Positions 1 to 7,336 of a DNA stretch of 64,000 bases are shown here, piece after piece. The DNA lies in assembly GCA_016707525.1 (NCBI GenBank), contig JADJHP010000008.1, positions 62,001-126,000 on the forward strand, in the 5' to 3' direction. Position 1 is the first letter of the stretch, and each line of letters begins with the position of its first letter. The notes beneath the pieces were generated by a model, which was not told the DNA's origin, did no database searches, and saw only the letters and a program-made list of their open reading frames with translations. The stretch comes from Ignavibacteriota bacterium. GTDB taxonomy: Bacteria; Bacteroidota; Ignavibacteria; UBA10030; UBA6906. Position numbers and translations under genes: made by a program.

Positions 1-1178
1 ACCAGACGGCCGACGGGACACGACGTGTCCGCCTCCGCCTCGAGAACGCTTCGGGAGGGACCGAGGAGTTCCGGAAACTCCTGAACCTGGACGACAAACT
101 CTTCCGGTCGCTGCAGCCCGACCTGATCAGCAATGTCTACATCTCCCTGCTGAACAACGAGAGCGCCATCATCAGCCAGCCATATGAAGCAAAACTCGAT
201 CAGCTCAAGTACGGCCATCCCCGCGATCTGGAATTCACGATCCTGCAGGACCTCGACGCAGTGACCGTGAACATGATCTACGGCAATGGCACGCAGCGGA
301 GCATGAAGATCTTCCTGCAGAAGGATGTCTCCGTGAACCGTGTGATGGTGCAGGCCGAGCAGTTCTCGCTGGAGGGCGAACTCGGATCTTCTGCGGTCTT
401 CGATCTGCGCCTCGAACTGTTCAGCAAGGAGCAGAATACGTTCACGCTCGCCACCGTCAACCTGCCCGCACAACTCCTCGCGGTCTTCAAAGACCCGGTG
501 AACCGTTCCCGGCTCAGCCAGTTCCGCTTCACCGAGGCAACGAACACACGGAAGGTCGCGCTCGACGTCTCGCTTCCCGACCGTCCCACCGACGATGTGC
601 TCATGGACAAACCGATCGTCTTCTATGTCCTCGTTCTGCCGCAGAGCCAGGCGGGTCTGATCGCGTCCGCCGGCGGGAAGACCTGGACACAGCGCGAGAT
701 CGAACAACTTCAGGTGGGCTATGCCCGCCTGGAACTCGTCCCCCGGGGGAAAGGACGCCTGCTCGTCCGCCTGGCGCAGCTCTATCATACGATCGGTGCA
801 TCGGACCAGATCGCGTTCCCGGTGGAACTGGTGAATGAAGGGACGCGCAGGCTGGACAATGTCGAGATCAAATTGGACCTGCCGCCGCTCTGGACCAGGG
901 AGATCACACCGGCGATCATCCCACGCCTGGAAGTTTCGTCGGAGGAGCGCAGCCAGATCGTGGTCCACCCCCCGGCCGGCATTTCAGCCGGCCGGTATGA
1001 GATCCGTCTCCGCACCAGCGGACTCTCCGACAACCAGCCCGTGAACGCCGAGGACAAGACCGTCACCATCGAGGTCCAGGGAGGGAGCAATATGCTCATG
1101 ACGATCGTGCTGATCGTCGTGATACTGGGCTTGGTCACAGGGATCGTGGTGTTCGGCATACGACTTTCACGGCGATGA
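1..1178 (+). CDS. Partial membrane-anchored protein with NEW3-type Ig-like domain
   Basis: The frame is open from base 3, so the start lies outside the window and about 391 residues are visible. The last 150 residues read like a NEW3/COG1470-type immunoglobulin-like domain (a vNEGtrrLDNVEIKL segment followed by a GRYEIRLRTSG strand), then one transmembrane helix (MLMTIVLIVVILGLVTGIVV) and a short basic tail. The bulk is therefore probably extracytoplasmic and anchored by its C-terminus. The stop sits 38 bases before the ABC ATPase start, and two permeases follow, so it probably works with that transporter, for example as an accessory or substrate-contacting subunit. That role is inferred from position only. 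Confidence 0.7.
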   Translation, partial: QTADGTRRVRLRLENASGGTEEFRKLLNLDDKLFRSLQPDLISNVYISLLNNESAIISQPYEAKLDQLKYGHPRDLEFTILQDLDAVTVNMIYGNGTQRSMKIFLQKDVSVNRVMVQAEQFSLEGELGSSAVFDLRLELFSKEQNTFTLATVNLPAQLLAVFKDPVNRSRLSQFRFTEATNTRKVALDVSLPDRPTDDVLMDKPIVFYVLVLPQSQAGLIASAGGKTWTQREIEQLQVGYARLELVPRGKGRLLVRLAQLYHTIGASDQIAFPVELVNEGTRRLDNVEIKLDLPPLWTREITPAIIPRLEVSSEERSQIVVHPPAGISAGRYEIRLRTSGLSDNQPVNAEDKTVTIEVQGGSNMLMTIVLIVVILGLVTGIVVFGIRLSRR

Positions 1179-1216
1179 CACACACGGGACGATCTGTTCA
1201 CTATTCGGGAGCAACC

Positions 1217-1945
1217 ATGTCGCAGCCAACATTTGAAGCCGTCAACCTCACCAAGAGATACGAGGATGGGGTCCTGGCCCTGGACCACGTGTCGTTTGAA
1301 GTACATCCGGGACAGATCTACGCCATGCTGGGAGCGAATGGGGCCGGGAAGACCACGACGATCAACATCTTCCTCAACTTCCTCGAGCCCACGGAAGGCG
1401 AAGCGCGCATCAACGGTATCTGCACCCACACCGAACCCCTCATGGCGAAGGCGCAGATCGCATACGTGTCGGAGAACGTGATGCTGTATCCTGCATTCAC
1501 GGCCATGCAGAATCTGGACTACTTCACACGGTTGGGCGGAAGGAATTTGCACACACAGGACGACTACCACCGGGTGTTGGAACGGGTGGGGCTGCAACCG
1601 GAGGCGCACGACAAGAAACTGCGTGGATTCTCGAAAGGGATGCGGCAGAAATGCGGGCTGGCGATCGCCATCCTCAAGAACGCTCCGGCCATCGTTCTGG
1701 ACGAGCCGACCTCCGGACTCGACCCGCAGGCGGGATATGAATTCACCCAACTCCTGACCTCGTTGCGGGATGAAGGGAAGGCGATCCTCATGTCCACCCA
1801 CGATATCTTCCGCGCACGGGAGATCGCCAGCACCGTCGGGATCCTGAACCGTGGACGCCTGGTGATGCAACGGTCCGCCACCGAACTCGGCGGCGCCAAT
1901 CTGGAACAACTCTATCTCGAGCATATCGCCGGCCACGCGGCCTGA
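1217..1945 (+). CDS. ABC transporter ATP-binding protein
   Basis: This 242-residue cytoplasmic ATPase powers a membrane transporter. It has a Walker A motif (GANGAGKTTT, about residues 34-43), a degenerate signature (GFSKGMRQK) instead of LSGGQ, and a Walker B motif (AIVLDEPTSGLD). I chose the ATG at 1217 because a GGGAG ribosome-binding site lies six bases upstream. An in-frame ATG at 1175 overlaps the previous stop but has no such site. The two ABC-2-like permeases downstream are its likely partners. The substrate cannot be told from sequence. The SKGM-type signature is common in ABC-2 exporters related to the CcmA/NatA group. Confidence 0.9.
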   Translation: MSQPTFEAVNLTKRYEDGVLALDHVSFEVHPGQIYAMLGANGAGKTTTINIFLNFLEPTEGEARINGICTHTEPLMAKAQIAYVSENVMLYPAFTAMQNLDYFTRLGGRNLHTQDDYHRVLERVGLQPEAHDKKLRGFSKGMRQKCGLAIAILKNAPAIVLDEPTSGLDPQAGYEFTQLLTSLRDEGKAILMSTHDIFRAREIASTVGILNRGRLVMQRSATELGGANLEQLYLEHIAGHAA

Positions 1946-1976
1946 CCATCGATCCACAGCACCGGACACTGTCATC

Positions 1977-3392
1977 ATGCTGCGTCTCCTGATCATCAAA
2001 GAGATCCGCGATATCATCGGATCCACAAAATTCGCCGTCACATTCGGGGTGTGCTCCGTCCTCGTCCTGCTGGTCTTCGTGGTCGGTGCCCGGTCGTATC
2101 ATACGGCGGTCGGACAACATGAAGCTGCCAAACGGGAGAACCTCCGCCGGATGGAGGGGATCACCGATTGGATACAGGTTCGTGATATGAACGTGTACCT
2201 TCCTCCACAGCCGCTTTCGGCGATCGTCGCCGGCGTGGCGAATGATATCGGTCGCACCGTGACCGTGGAAGGGCGCGGGGAGCTGACCGCGCACGACAGC
2301 CGCTACGGCGACGAACCGATGCTCGCGGTGTTCCGTCAGTTCGACCTCGAGTTCCTCTTTACGGTCGTTCTTTCGCTGTTCGCGATCCTGTTCTCTTTCG
2401 ACGCGGTCAGCGGCGAAAAGGAGCGCGGCACGCTGCGGCTCACGTTCGCTTCCCCGGTCCCACGACGCACGTTCATTGCAGGCAAGCTGTTGGGATCCTA
2501 TCTCACACTGGTCGTCTCCCTCCTTCTGCCTCTGGCCGCCGGGTCCGCTCTCCTCACGGTACTCGGCGTGCCGATGACAGGGGACGATTGGGTTCGCCTT
2601 GCCTTCATCATCGGCGCAGGGTTCCTGTATCTCGGCGTGTTCCTGTCTCTTTCGGTCTTAGTCTCCGCCATGACCACCCGTTCCACAACCTCGTTCCTCG
2701 TCCTTCTGGTCGTCTGGATCGTGGCGGTGCTCATCGTTCCCCGTGCGGCAGTGCTCTTCGCCGGCCGGGCTGTGGATGTCCCCTCGGTCGACGCCGTGGC
2801 CGCTCAGAAGGCAAAGTTCAGCGCCGGACTCTGGGGCGAGGACCGCGCCGCAATGGCGGCGTTCCGGCCGTCGAAGAGCGGTGACATGCAGGCGATGATG
2901 CAGGAATTCCAGCAGATGATGCAGAAGATCGCGGACGAGCGCGATAGGAAGATGCGGGAATTTGCTTCGAGGGTGAATGAAGATCGGCGCAATCGTCAGG
3001 ATGTGCAGGAAGCCGTGGCCTTCAGCATCGCCCGGCTGTCACCCGCGGCGTGTTTCACGCTCGCCGCCACGCGATTGGCGGGGACATCCTTCGAGATGAA
3101 GCAGCATTTCCTGGCGGCAACGGAGCGGTATCAAAAAGCATTCGCCGGATTCATGGTCGCAAAGACCGGCATGAATCCGGGTGGACGGATGGTGGTGATG
3201 CGCGTCGTGGTGGACGACGAGAAGAAGCCCGAACCGATCAACACGAACGAGATCCCGGCTTTTTCCTATACACCCATGCAGTACGCGGATGTTGCCGGGG
3301 GCACGGCGCTGGATATCATCCTGCTTCTCGCCGTGAACCTCCTGTTCATCGTCGGCGCCGTGGCGGCCTTCCTCCGGTACGACGTGCGGTGA
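1977..3392 (+). CDS. ABC-2-like transporter permease, first copy
   Basis: This 471-residue membrane protein starts with a helix (about residues 18-38). A large central extracytoplasmic region follows, then a group of helices introduced by a cytoplasmic SGEKERGTLRL...PVPRR segment, which is typical of ABC-2 permeases that contact the ATPase. Residues about 270-370 are charged and helical (an MMQEFQQMMQK stretch). The protein ends in a last helix and FLRYDVR. It is paralogous to the permease at 4075, which ends in FHRYDVR and has the same GERESGTLQL...PLPRR loop. The two probably form a heterodimer with the upstream ATPase. The start ATG lies 31 bases after the ATPase stop. Confidence 0.85.
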   Translation: MLRLLIIKEIRDIIGSTKFAVTFGVCSVLVLLVFVVGARSYHTAVGQHEAAKRENLRRMEGITDWIQVRDMNVYLPPQPLSAIVAGVANDIGRTVTVEGRGELTAHDSRYGDEPMLAVFRQFDLEFLFTVVLSLFAILFSFDAVSGEKERGTLRLTFASPVPRRTFIAGKLLGSYLTLVVSLLLPLAAGSALLTVLGVPMTGDDWVRLAFIIGAGFLYLGVFLSLSVLVSAMTTRSTTSFLVLLVVWIVAVLIVPRAAVLFAGRAVDVPSVDAVAAQKAKFSAGLWGEDRAAMAAFRPSKSGDMQAMMQEFQQMMQKIADERDRKMREFASRVNEDRRNRQDVQEAVAFSIARLSPAACFTLAATRLAGTSFEMKQHFLAATERYQKAFAGFMVAKTGMNPGGRMVVMRVVVDDEKKPEPINTNEIPAFSYTPMQYADVAGGTALDIILLLAVNLLFIVGAVAAFLRYDVR

Positions 3393-3407
3393 GGGTAGCA
3401 CACGCAG

Positions 3408-4045
3408 GGTCGCAGCATGCTGCGCCCATGCAACCATCGGGCACGGCAACGATTCGCGTCACCATAGGCAGAGGCACCGAACCCTTGTAGGGGCGCAGCA
3501 TGCTGCGCCCATGCAACCATCGGGCACGGCAACGATTCGCGTCACCATAGGCAGAGGCACCGAACCCTTGTAGGGGCGCAGCATGCTGCGCCCGTGCAAC
3601 CATCGGGCACGGCAACGATTCGTGTCACCAGAGGCAGAGGCACCGAACCCTTGTAGGGGCGCAGCATGCTGCGCCCATGCAACCATCGGGCACGGCAACG
3701 ATTCGCGTCACCATAGGCAGAGGCACCGAACCCTTGTAGGGGCGCAGCAGCTGCGCCCGTGCAACCATCGGGCACGGCAACGATTCGCGTCACCATAGGC
3801 AGAGGCACCGAACCCTTGTAGGGGCGCAGCATGCTGCGCCCGTGCAACCATCGGGCACGGCAACGATTCGCGTCACCATAGGCAGAGGCACCGAACCCTT
3901 GTAGGGGCGCAGCATGCTGCGCCCGTGCAACCATCGGGCACGGCAACGATTCGCGTCCCATAGGCAGAGGCACCGAACTTGTGGGGCGCAGCGCTGCGCC
4001 CGTGCACCTCGGGCACGGCAACGTTCGCGTCACCAGGGCAGGGTC
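3408..4045. repeat. Eight-copy 83-bp tandem array with a 20-bp perfect palindrome
   Basis: Units begin near 3408, 3491, 3574, 3657, 3740, 3822, 3905 and 3984. The spacing is 83 bases except one 82-base unit and one 79-base unit. Each unit holds the perfect palindrome GGGCGCAGCATGCTGCGCCC or a one- to three-base decayed form, then a conserved segment running through CATCGGGCACGGCAACG and AGGCAGAGGCACCGAACC. The last copies (3905 onward) are the most diverged. The array fills the gap between two permease genes of one apparent operon, so any transcript crossing it could fold into eight GC-rich hairpins. It is not CRISPR, since there are no unique spacers. Confidence 0.95.
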
Positions 4046-4074
4046 GGGCGGCAATCATTCTGGAGAATAGGCGT

Positions 4075-5541
4075 ATGTTCACCACCGTAGTCATGAAGGA
4101 ACTGAAGGGCATCCTGCTCAGCCAGAAATTCACGCTGACCTTCGGCGTCGTTGCGGTGCTCATCCTGATGAGCATCGCCGCCGGGATCAGTGAATATTCG
4201 GCCGGGGCACGGCAGTACGACACCGCCGTGCAACTCGCCGAGCAGGAACTCCGCGAGGCCTCGAACTGGATGTCCATCAACGCCCGCGCCCTGCGTCCGC
4301 CCGACCCGCTGCTGGTCTTCGTCAGCGGGATCCACAACGATATCGGCCGGCTCTCCGGGATCAACGGACGGGAGACTGTGAAGCTTCTGCACAGCGTCTA
4401 CGCCGACGACCCCATCTTTGCCGTGTTCCGCTCCCTGGACCTCATGTTCATCGTCCAGGTCGTGCTGTCGCTGTTCGCGATCCTGTTCACGTATGATGCG
4501 ATCACGGGTGAACGCGAGAGCGGAACACTCCAGCTTTCGCTTGCGAATCCGCTCCCCCGACGGATCTACATTCTTGCAAAAGCGACCGGGATCTGGACAG
4601 GTTTGCTGCTGTCACTCTCCATCCCCATGATCCTGGGTCTTCTCATCGTTTCACTCGCCGGAGTGCCCCTCTCGGCCTCCGACTGGCTGCGCATTGGTGC
4701 GCTGCTGATAGGTTCGTTGCTGTACTTTTCTGTCTGGGTGGCAGCGGGGGTCGCCATCTCTACATGGACCCGCACGCCGTCCGCCTCATTCATGGCATGC
4801 CTGGTCCTCTGGATCTGCACGGTTCTTATCCTTCCCAGGATCGGCGTCCTCGCCGCCGAACAGATGATCGGGGTCCCGACCGTCGCGGAGGTGGATGCGC
4901 AAAAGGATGGCTTTGAGAAGGCGGCATGGGAGAAACAGATGGCCGGGATGGGCGACCGCTGGAAGGAACGGGAAGTGGCGATGCAGGGCTTCTCCAAAGA
5001 ACAGCGCGATGCATACCGCGACGAACACATGTGGCAGTGGATGCAGGAGGAGGATGCAGGACGGAAGAAGGTCCAGGCGGAGATCGATGCCTACGGCCTG
5101 CGCCTTCAGGAGGAAGTGCGCAACAAACGCGCCGCGCAGGAGCGTGTTGCGCTGACGCTCGCACGATCCTCCCCCGCCGCGGTCTATCAACTTGCTGCCA
5201 TGGAGATAGCACGCACATCCGTCGGTCTGAAGAGCACGACCGAAGCGTCCATGGAGGAGTACCGCAAGATCTTCACTGCTCACGTGGACCGGAAGCAGCA
5301 GGAATCGGGCGGCACGGGCGGCTTCAGGATCACGGTGGATTCAGAAAAGGGGTTTTCGTTCAGTGCGCCGCGCGAGCGCGGGACGCTGGATATCAGCGAC
5401 CTCCCGCGATACCAGAGCATGCCGGCTCCTGCCGATCGACTCATGGCTGATGCCGGGTGGGATGGCCTGCTGCTGTTCCTGTTCGCCCTCGCATCCCTGG
5501 CCCTCGCCGTTGTGGGCTTCCACCGGTACGACGTCCGGTGA
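4075..5541 (+). CDS. ABC-2-like transporter permease, second copy
   Basis: This 488-residue membrane protein is paralogous to the permease at 1977. It has the same order: N-terminal helix, an extracytoplasmic domain with a HNDIGRLSG segment (the first copy has NDIGRTV), the ABC-2 coupling loop GERESGTLQL, several helices, a long charged helical region (about residues 260-390) and a final helix ending FHRYDVR. The start at 4075 is set by a GGAG site at 4062-4065 and by alignment with the first permease. The frame is open upstream into the repeat array, but that part has no homology to the paralogue. It probably pairs with the first permease and the ATPase at 1217. Confidence 0.87.
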   Translation: MFTTVVMKELKGILLSQKFTLTFGVVAVLILMSIAAGISEYSAGARQYDTAVQLAEQELREASNWMSINARALRPPDPLLVFVSGIHNDIGRLSGINGRETVKLLHSVYADDPIFAVFRSLDLMFIVQVVLSLFAILFTYDAITGERESGTLQLSLANPLPRRIYILAKATGIWTGLLLSLSIPMILGLLIVSLAGVPLSASDWLRIGALLIGSLLYFSVWVAAGVAISTWTRTPSASFMACLVLWICTVLILPRIGVLAAEQMIGVPTVAEVDAQKDGFEKAAWEKQMAGMGDRWKEREVAMQGFSKEQRDAYRDEHMWQWMQEEDAGRKKVQAEIDAYGLRLQEEVRNKRAAQERVALTLARSSPAAVYQLAAMEIARTSVGLKSTTEASMEEYRKIFTAHVDRKQQESGGTGGFRITVDSEKGFSFSAPRERGTLDISDLPRYQSMPAPADRLMADAGWDGLLLFLFALASLALAVVGFHRYDVR

Positions 5542-5814
5542 TCCCCGCAGCGACAATCGAATGGTGGAGGGACCCATGGGCAGGTGTTCGCGACGTTTCT
5601 CCACTCCGTGGACACCACAGTGGAATCGTTCCCCATACCGCTTATCGAAGAATTTGGAGAAACGGAGCGGGCACCTGCCCGGGGGTCCCAGGAGCAATGC
5701 CCGGCGTATCCGGACCAGTGCATGCACCGCCCCTACGACTGATCCGACCGGCGTGATTCACCATTGCATTTGTGTCCACCCCTCATGATATTTCAGGATC
5801 ATGAGGCCTCAAGA
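5542..5814. other. Intergenic spacer with one weak small open frame
   Basis: The only candidate is a 52-codon frame from GTG at 5584 to TGA at 5742 on the plus strand. It reads like ordinary protein (TTVESFPIPLIEEFGE) but has no well-placed ribosome-binding site, so it may be a decayed gene end. An ATGATATTTCAGGATCAT segment near 5785-5802 is close to palindromic. I see no clear terminator for the permease operon. Confidence 0.35.
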
Positions 5815-7068
5815 ATGACACCCAATGCCCCCCTCCGGCAGCTCGATGCCGCAGCCGAACGATACGTCCACGCCGTTCTTGCACTCGGCCGTCACGACCC
5901 TGACTATGTCGACGCCTACTACGGCCCGGCAGAATGGAAGGCAGCCGTCGATGCCGCTGCGCTTCCCGTTCCGGCTGTCCGCGCAGAGGGCGAATCGCTC
6001 CTTGCGACACTACAGGATCTCGCTCCATCCGGCACGGACCCGGCCGTGGTCCGGCGTCACATCTTCCTTGTCCGCCAGACGGAATCGCTGATCGCACGGT
6101 GCCGTATGCTCGAAGGCTGGGTGCCGTCGTTCGACGAAGAATCCATGGCATTGTACGATGCTGTCGCTCCCACCCATGGACCCGACCACTTCGATGCGCT
6201 CCTCCAGGACATCGACAGGTCGATGCCGGGGACGGGAACGATCCAGGAGCGGTACCACACGTTCCTTGCCGACTTCATCATCCCGCGCGAACGGCTCGAT
6301 GCCGTGTTCCTTGCGGCGATCGCGGAAGGACGGAAACGATCAGCCGGACACATCCGCCTGCCGGAGAACGAAAGCTTCACGGTGGAGTATGTCACCGGAA
6401 AGTCGTGGAGCGGCTACAACTGGTACCGTGGCGCGAACACCAGCGTGATCCAGATGAACGTGGATTTCCCCATCACGATCGACCGCGCCATCGACCTCGC
6501 CTGTCATGAAGGATATCCCGGGCATCACGTGTACAACAGCCTGCTCGAACACGAGCTGGTGCGCAAGCGTGGATGGTGGGAATACTCCGTTTATCCGCTC
6601 TACAGCCCGCAATCGCTCATCGCGGAAGGGACGGCGAACTTCGGCATCGAGATGGCTTTCCCCGGGAAGGAACGCCTGGCCTTCGAGCGGGAGATCCTCT
6701 TCCCCCTCGCCGGACTCGACCCCGCAAAGGCGGAGATGTACGCGTTCGTGAACGGTTTCGTGCAGCGCCTGGCGTACGCAGGCAATGAAGCAGCACGCGG
6801 TTATCTGAACGGCACCATGACGCGCGAAGCAGCGGCACACTGGCTCGAGACCTATGCCATGATGTCGGCCGACCGCGCATGGCAACGGACGAAATTCTTC
6901 GATGCGTACCGGAGTTACGTCATCAACTACAATCTGGGCCAGGACCTCGTGCGCACATACATCGAATCGCACGGCGGTACCGTGAACGACCCGCAACGGC
7001 GCTGGGCGGTCTTCGAAGACCTGCTCGCATCGCCGCGCCTGCCTTCGGCTCTGGGGAACAACATATAA
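5815..7068 (+). CDS. DUF885-type putative metallopeptidase
   Basis: This 417-residue soluble protein carries HEGYPGHH at residues 231-238. It is the hallmark of the DUF885 family, whose usual form is HEAYPGHH, and it resembles a zinc-binding helix. A downstream glutamate in LIAEGTANFGIEM (about residues 265-277) is placed as the expected third ligand. Family members are usually annotated as uncharacterised or putative peptidases, so catalysis is an inference. I chose the ATG at 5815. In-frame starts at 5764 and 5785 would add up to 17 residues without obvious conservation. No signal peptide is seen. It is a single gene flanked by a spacer and a gene remnant. Confidence 0.75.
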   Translation: MTPNAPLRQLDAAAERYVHAVLALGRHDPDYVDAYYGPAEWKAAVDAAALPVPAVRAEGESLLATLQDLAPSGTDPAVVRRHIFLVRQTESLIARCRMLEGWVPSFDEESMALYDAVAPTHGPDHFDALLQDIDRSMPGTGTIQERYHTFLADFIIPRERLDAVFLAAIAEGRKRSAGHIRLPENESFTVEYVTGKSWSGYNWYRGANTSVIQMNVDFPITIDRAIDLACHEGYPGHHVYNSLLEHELVRKRGWWEYSVYPLYSPQSLIAEGTANFGIEMAFPGKERLAFEREILFPLAGLDPAKAEMYAFVNGFVQRLAYAGNEAARGYLNGTMTREAAAHWLETYAMMSADRAWQRTKFFDAYRSYVINYNLGQDLVRTYIESHGGTVNDPQRRWAVFEDLLASPRLPSALGNNI

Positions 7069-7136
7069 GAACGTGCGGGCCGCCGAAGGGACCCTGCACC
7101 AGCAACACTCCTCCTCCGCTGGCACAGGACGGTACC

Positions 7137-7298
7137 ATGGGAGAAGTCGCAACGGACTTCGCGGATTTTCCGTTCATCGACGAACTCGGCCTGTCGTCGT
7201 ATCCCTACCTGTCCGGCTTCACCGCACCGGAACAGATCCCTCCCGATTACTACAGCCGCCTCGCGGCATGGGACAGTCTGTTCGCTGTTCCGCAGTAA
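7137..7298 (+). pseudogene. Short remnant resembling an exported glycosidase-like protein
   Basis: This 53-codon frame starts at ATG 7137. Its whole length reads like an internal piece of a larger enzyme: FPFIDELGLSSYPYL, then a proline-rich loop and PPDYYSRLAAW. The GLSSYPYL segment resembles the strand regions of (beta/alpha)8 glycosidase-like proteins. It has no signal peptide or start of a domain, and it ends at a palindromic element. I take it as the surviving fragment of a deleted gene. It could be a real small protein, but nothing supports that. Confidence 0.4.
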
Positions 7299-7304
7299 GT
7301 TCAG

Positions 7305-7336
7305 AATTCAGATATCCGATATCAGCTATCTGAATT
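7305..7336. terminator. AT-rich palindromic element at the end of the polymerase gene
   Basis: AATTCAGATA (7305-7314) pairs perfectly with TATCTGAATT (7327-7336) across a 12-base loop containing GATATC. The stop codon of the minus-strand polymerase gene lies inside the loop. A close relative of this element sits at 31797-31828, also where genes converge. A role in transcription termination or mRNA 3'-end protection is inferred from position. Confidence 0.55.

Noticed and set aside
785..2041. 418-codon minus-strand open frame
   Set aside because: It is antisense to the NEW3 and ABC ATPase genes, which have conserved motifs. It has no ribosome-binding site or domain.
3408..4045. CRISPR array
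   Set aside because: The units are nearly identical over their full length, with no unique spacers, and no cas gene is nearby.
3266..4364. Long open frames on the minus strand over the repeat array, with repeated motifs such as MPCPMVAWAQHAA
   Set aside because: They are translations of the 83-bp repeat, shifted one frame per two copies. There is no ribosome-binding site and no homology, and real permease genes flank them.
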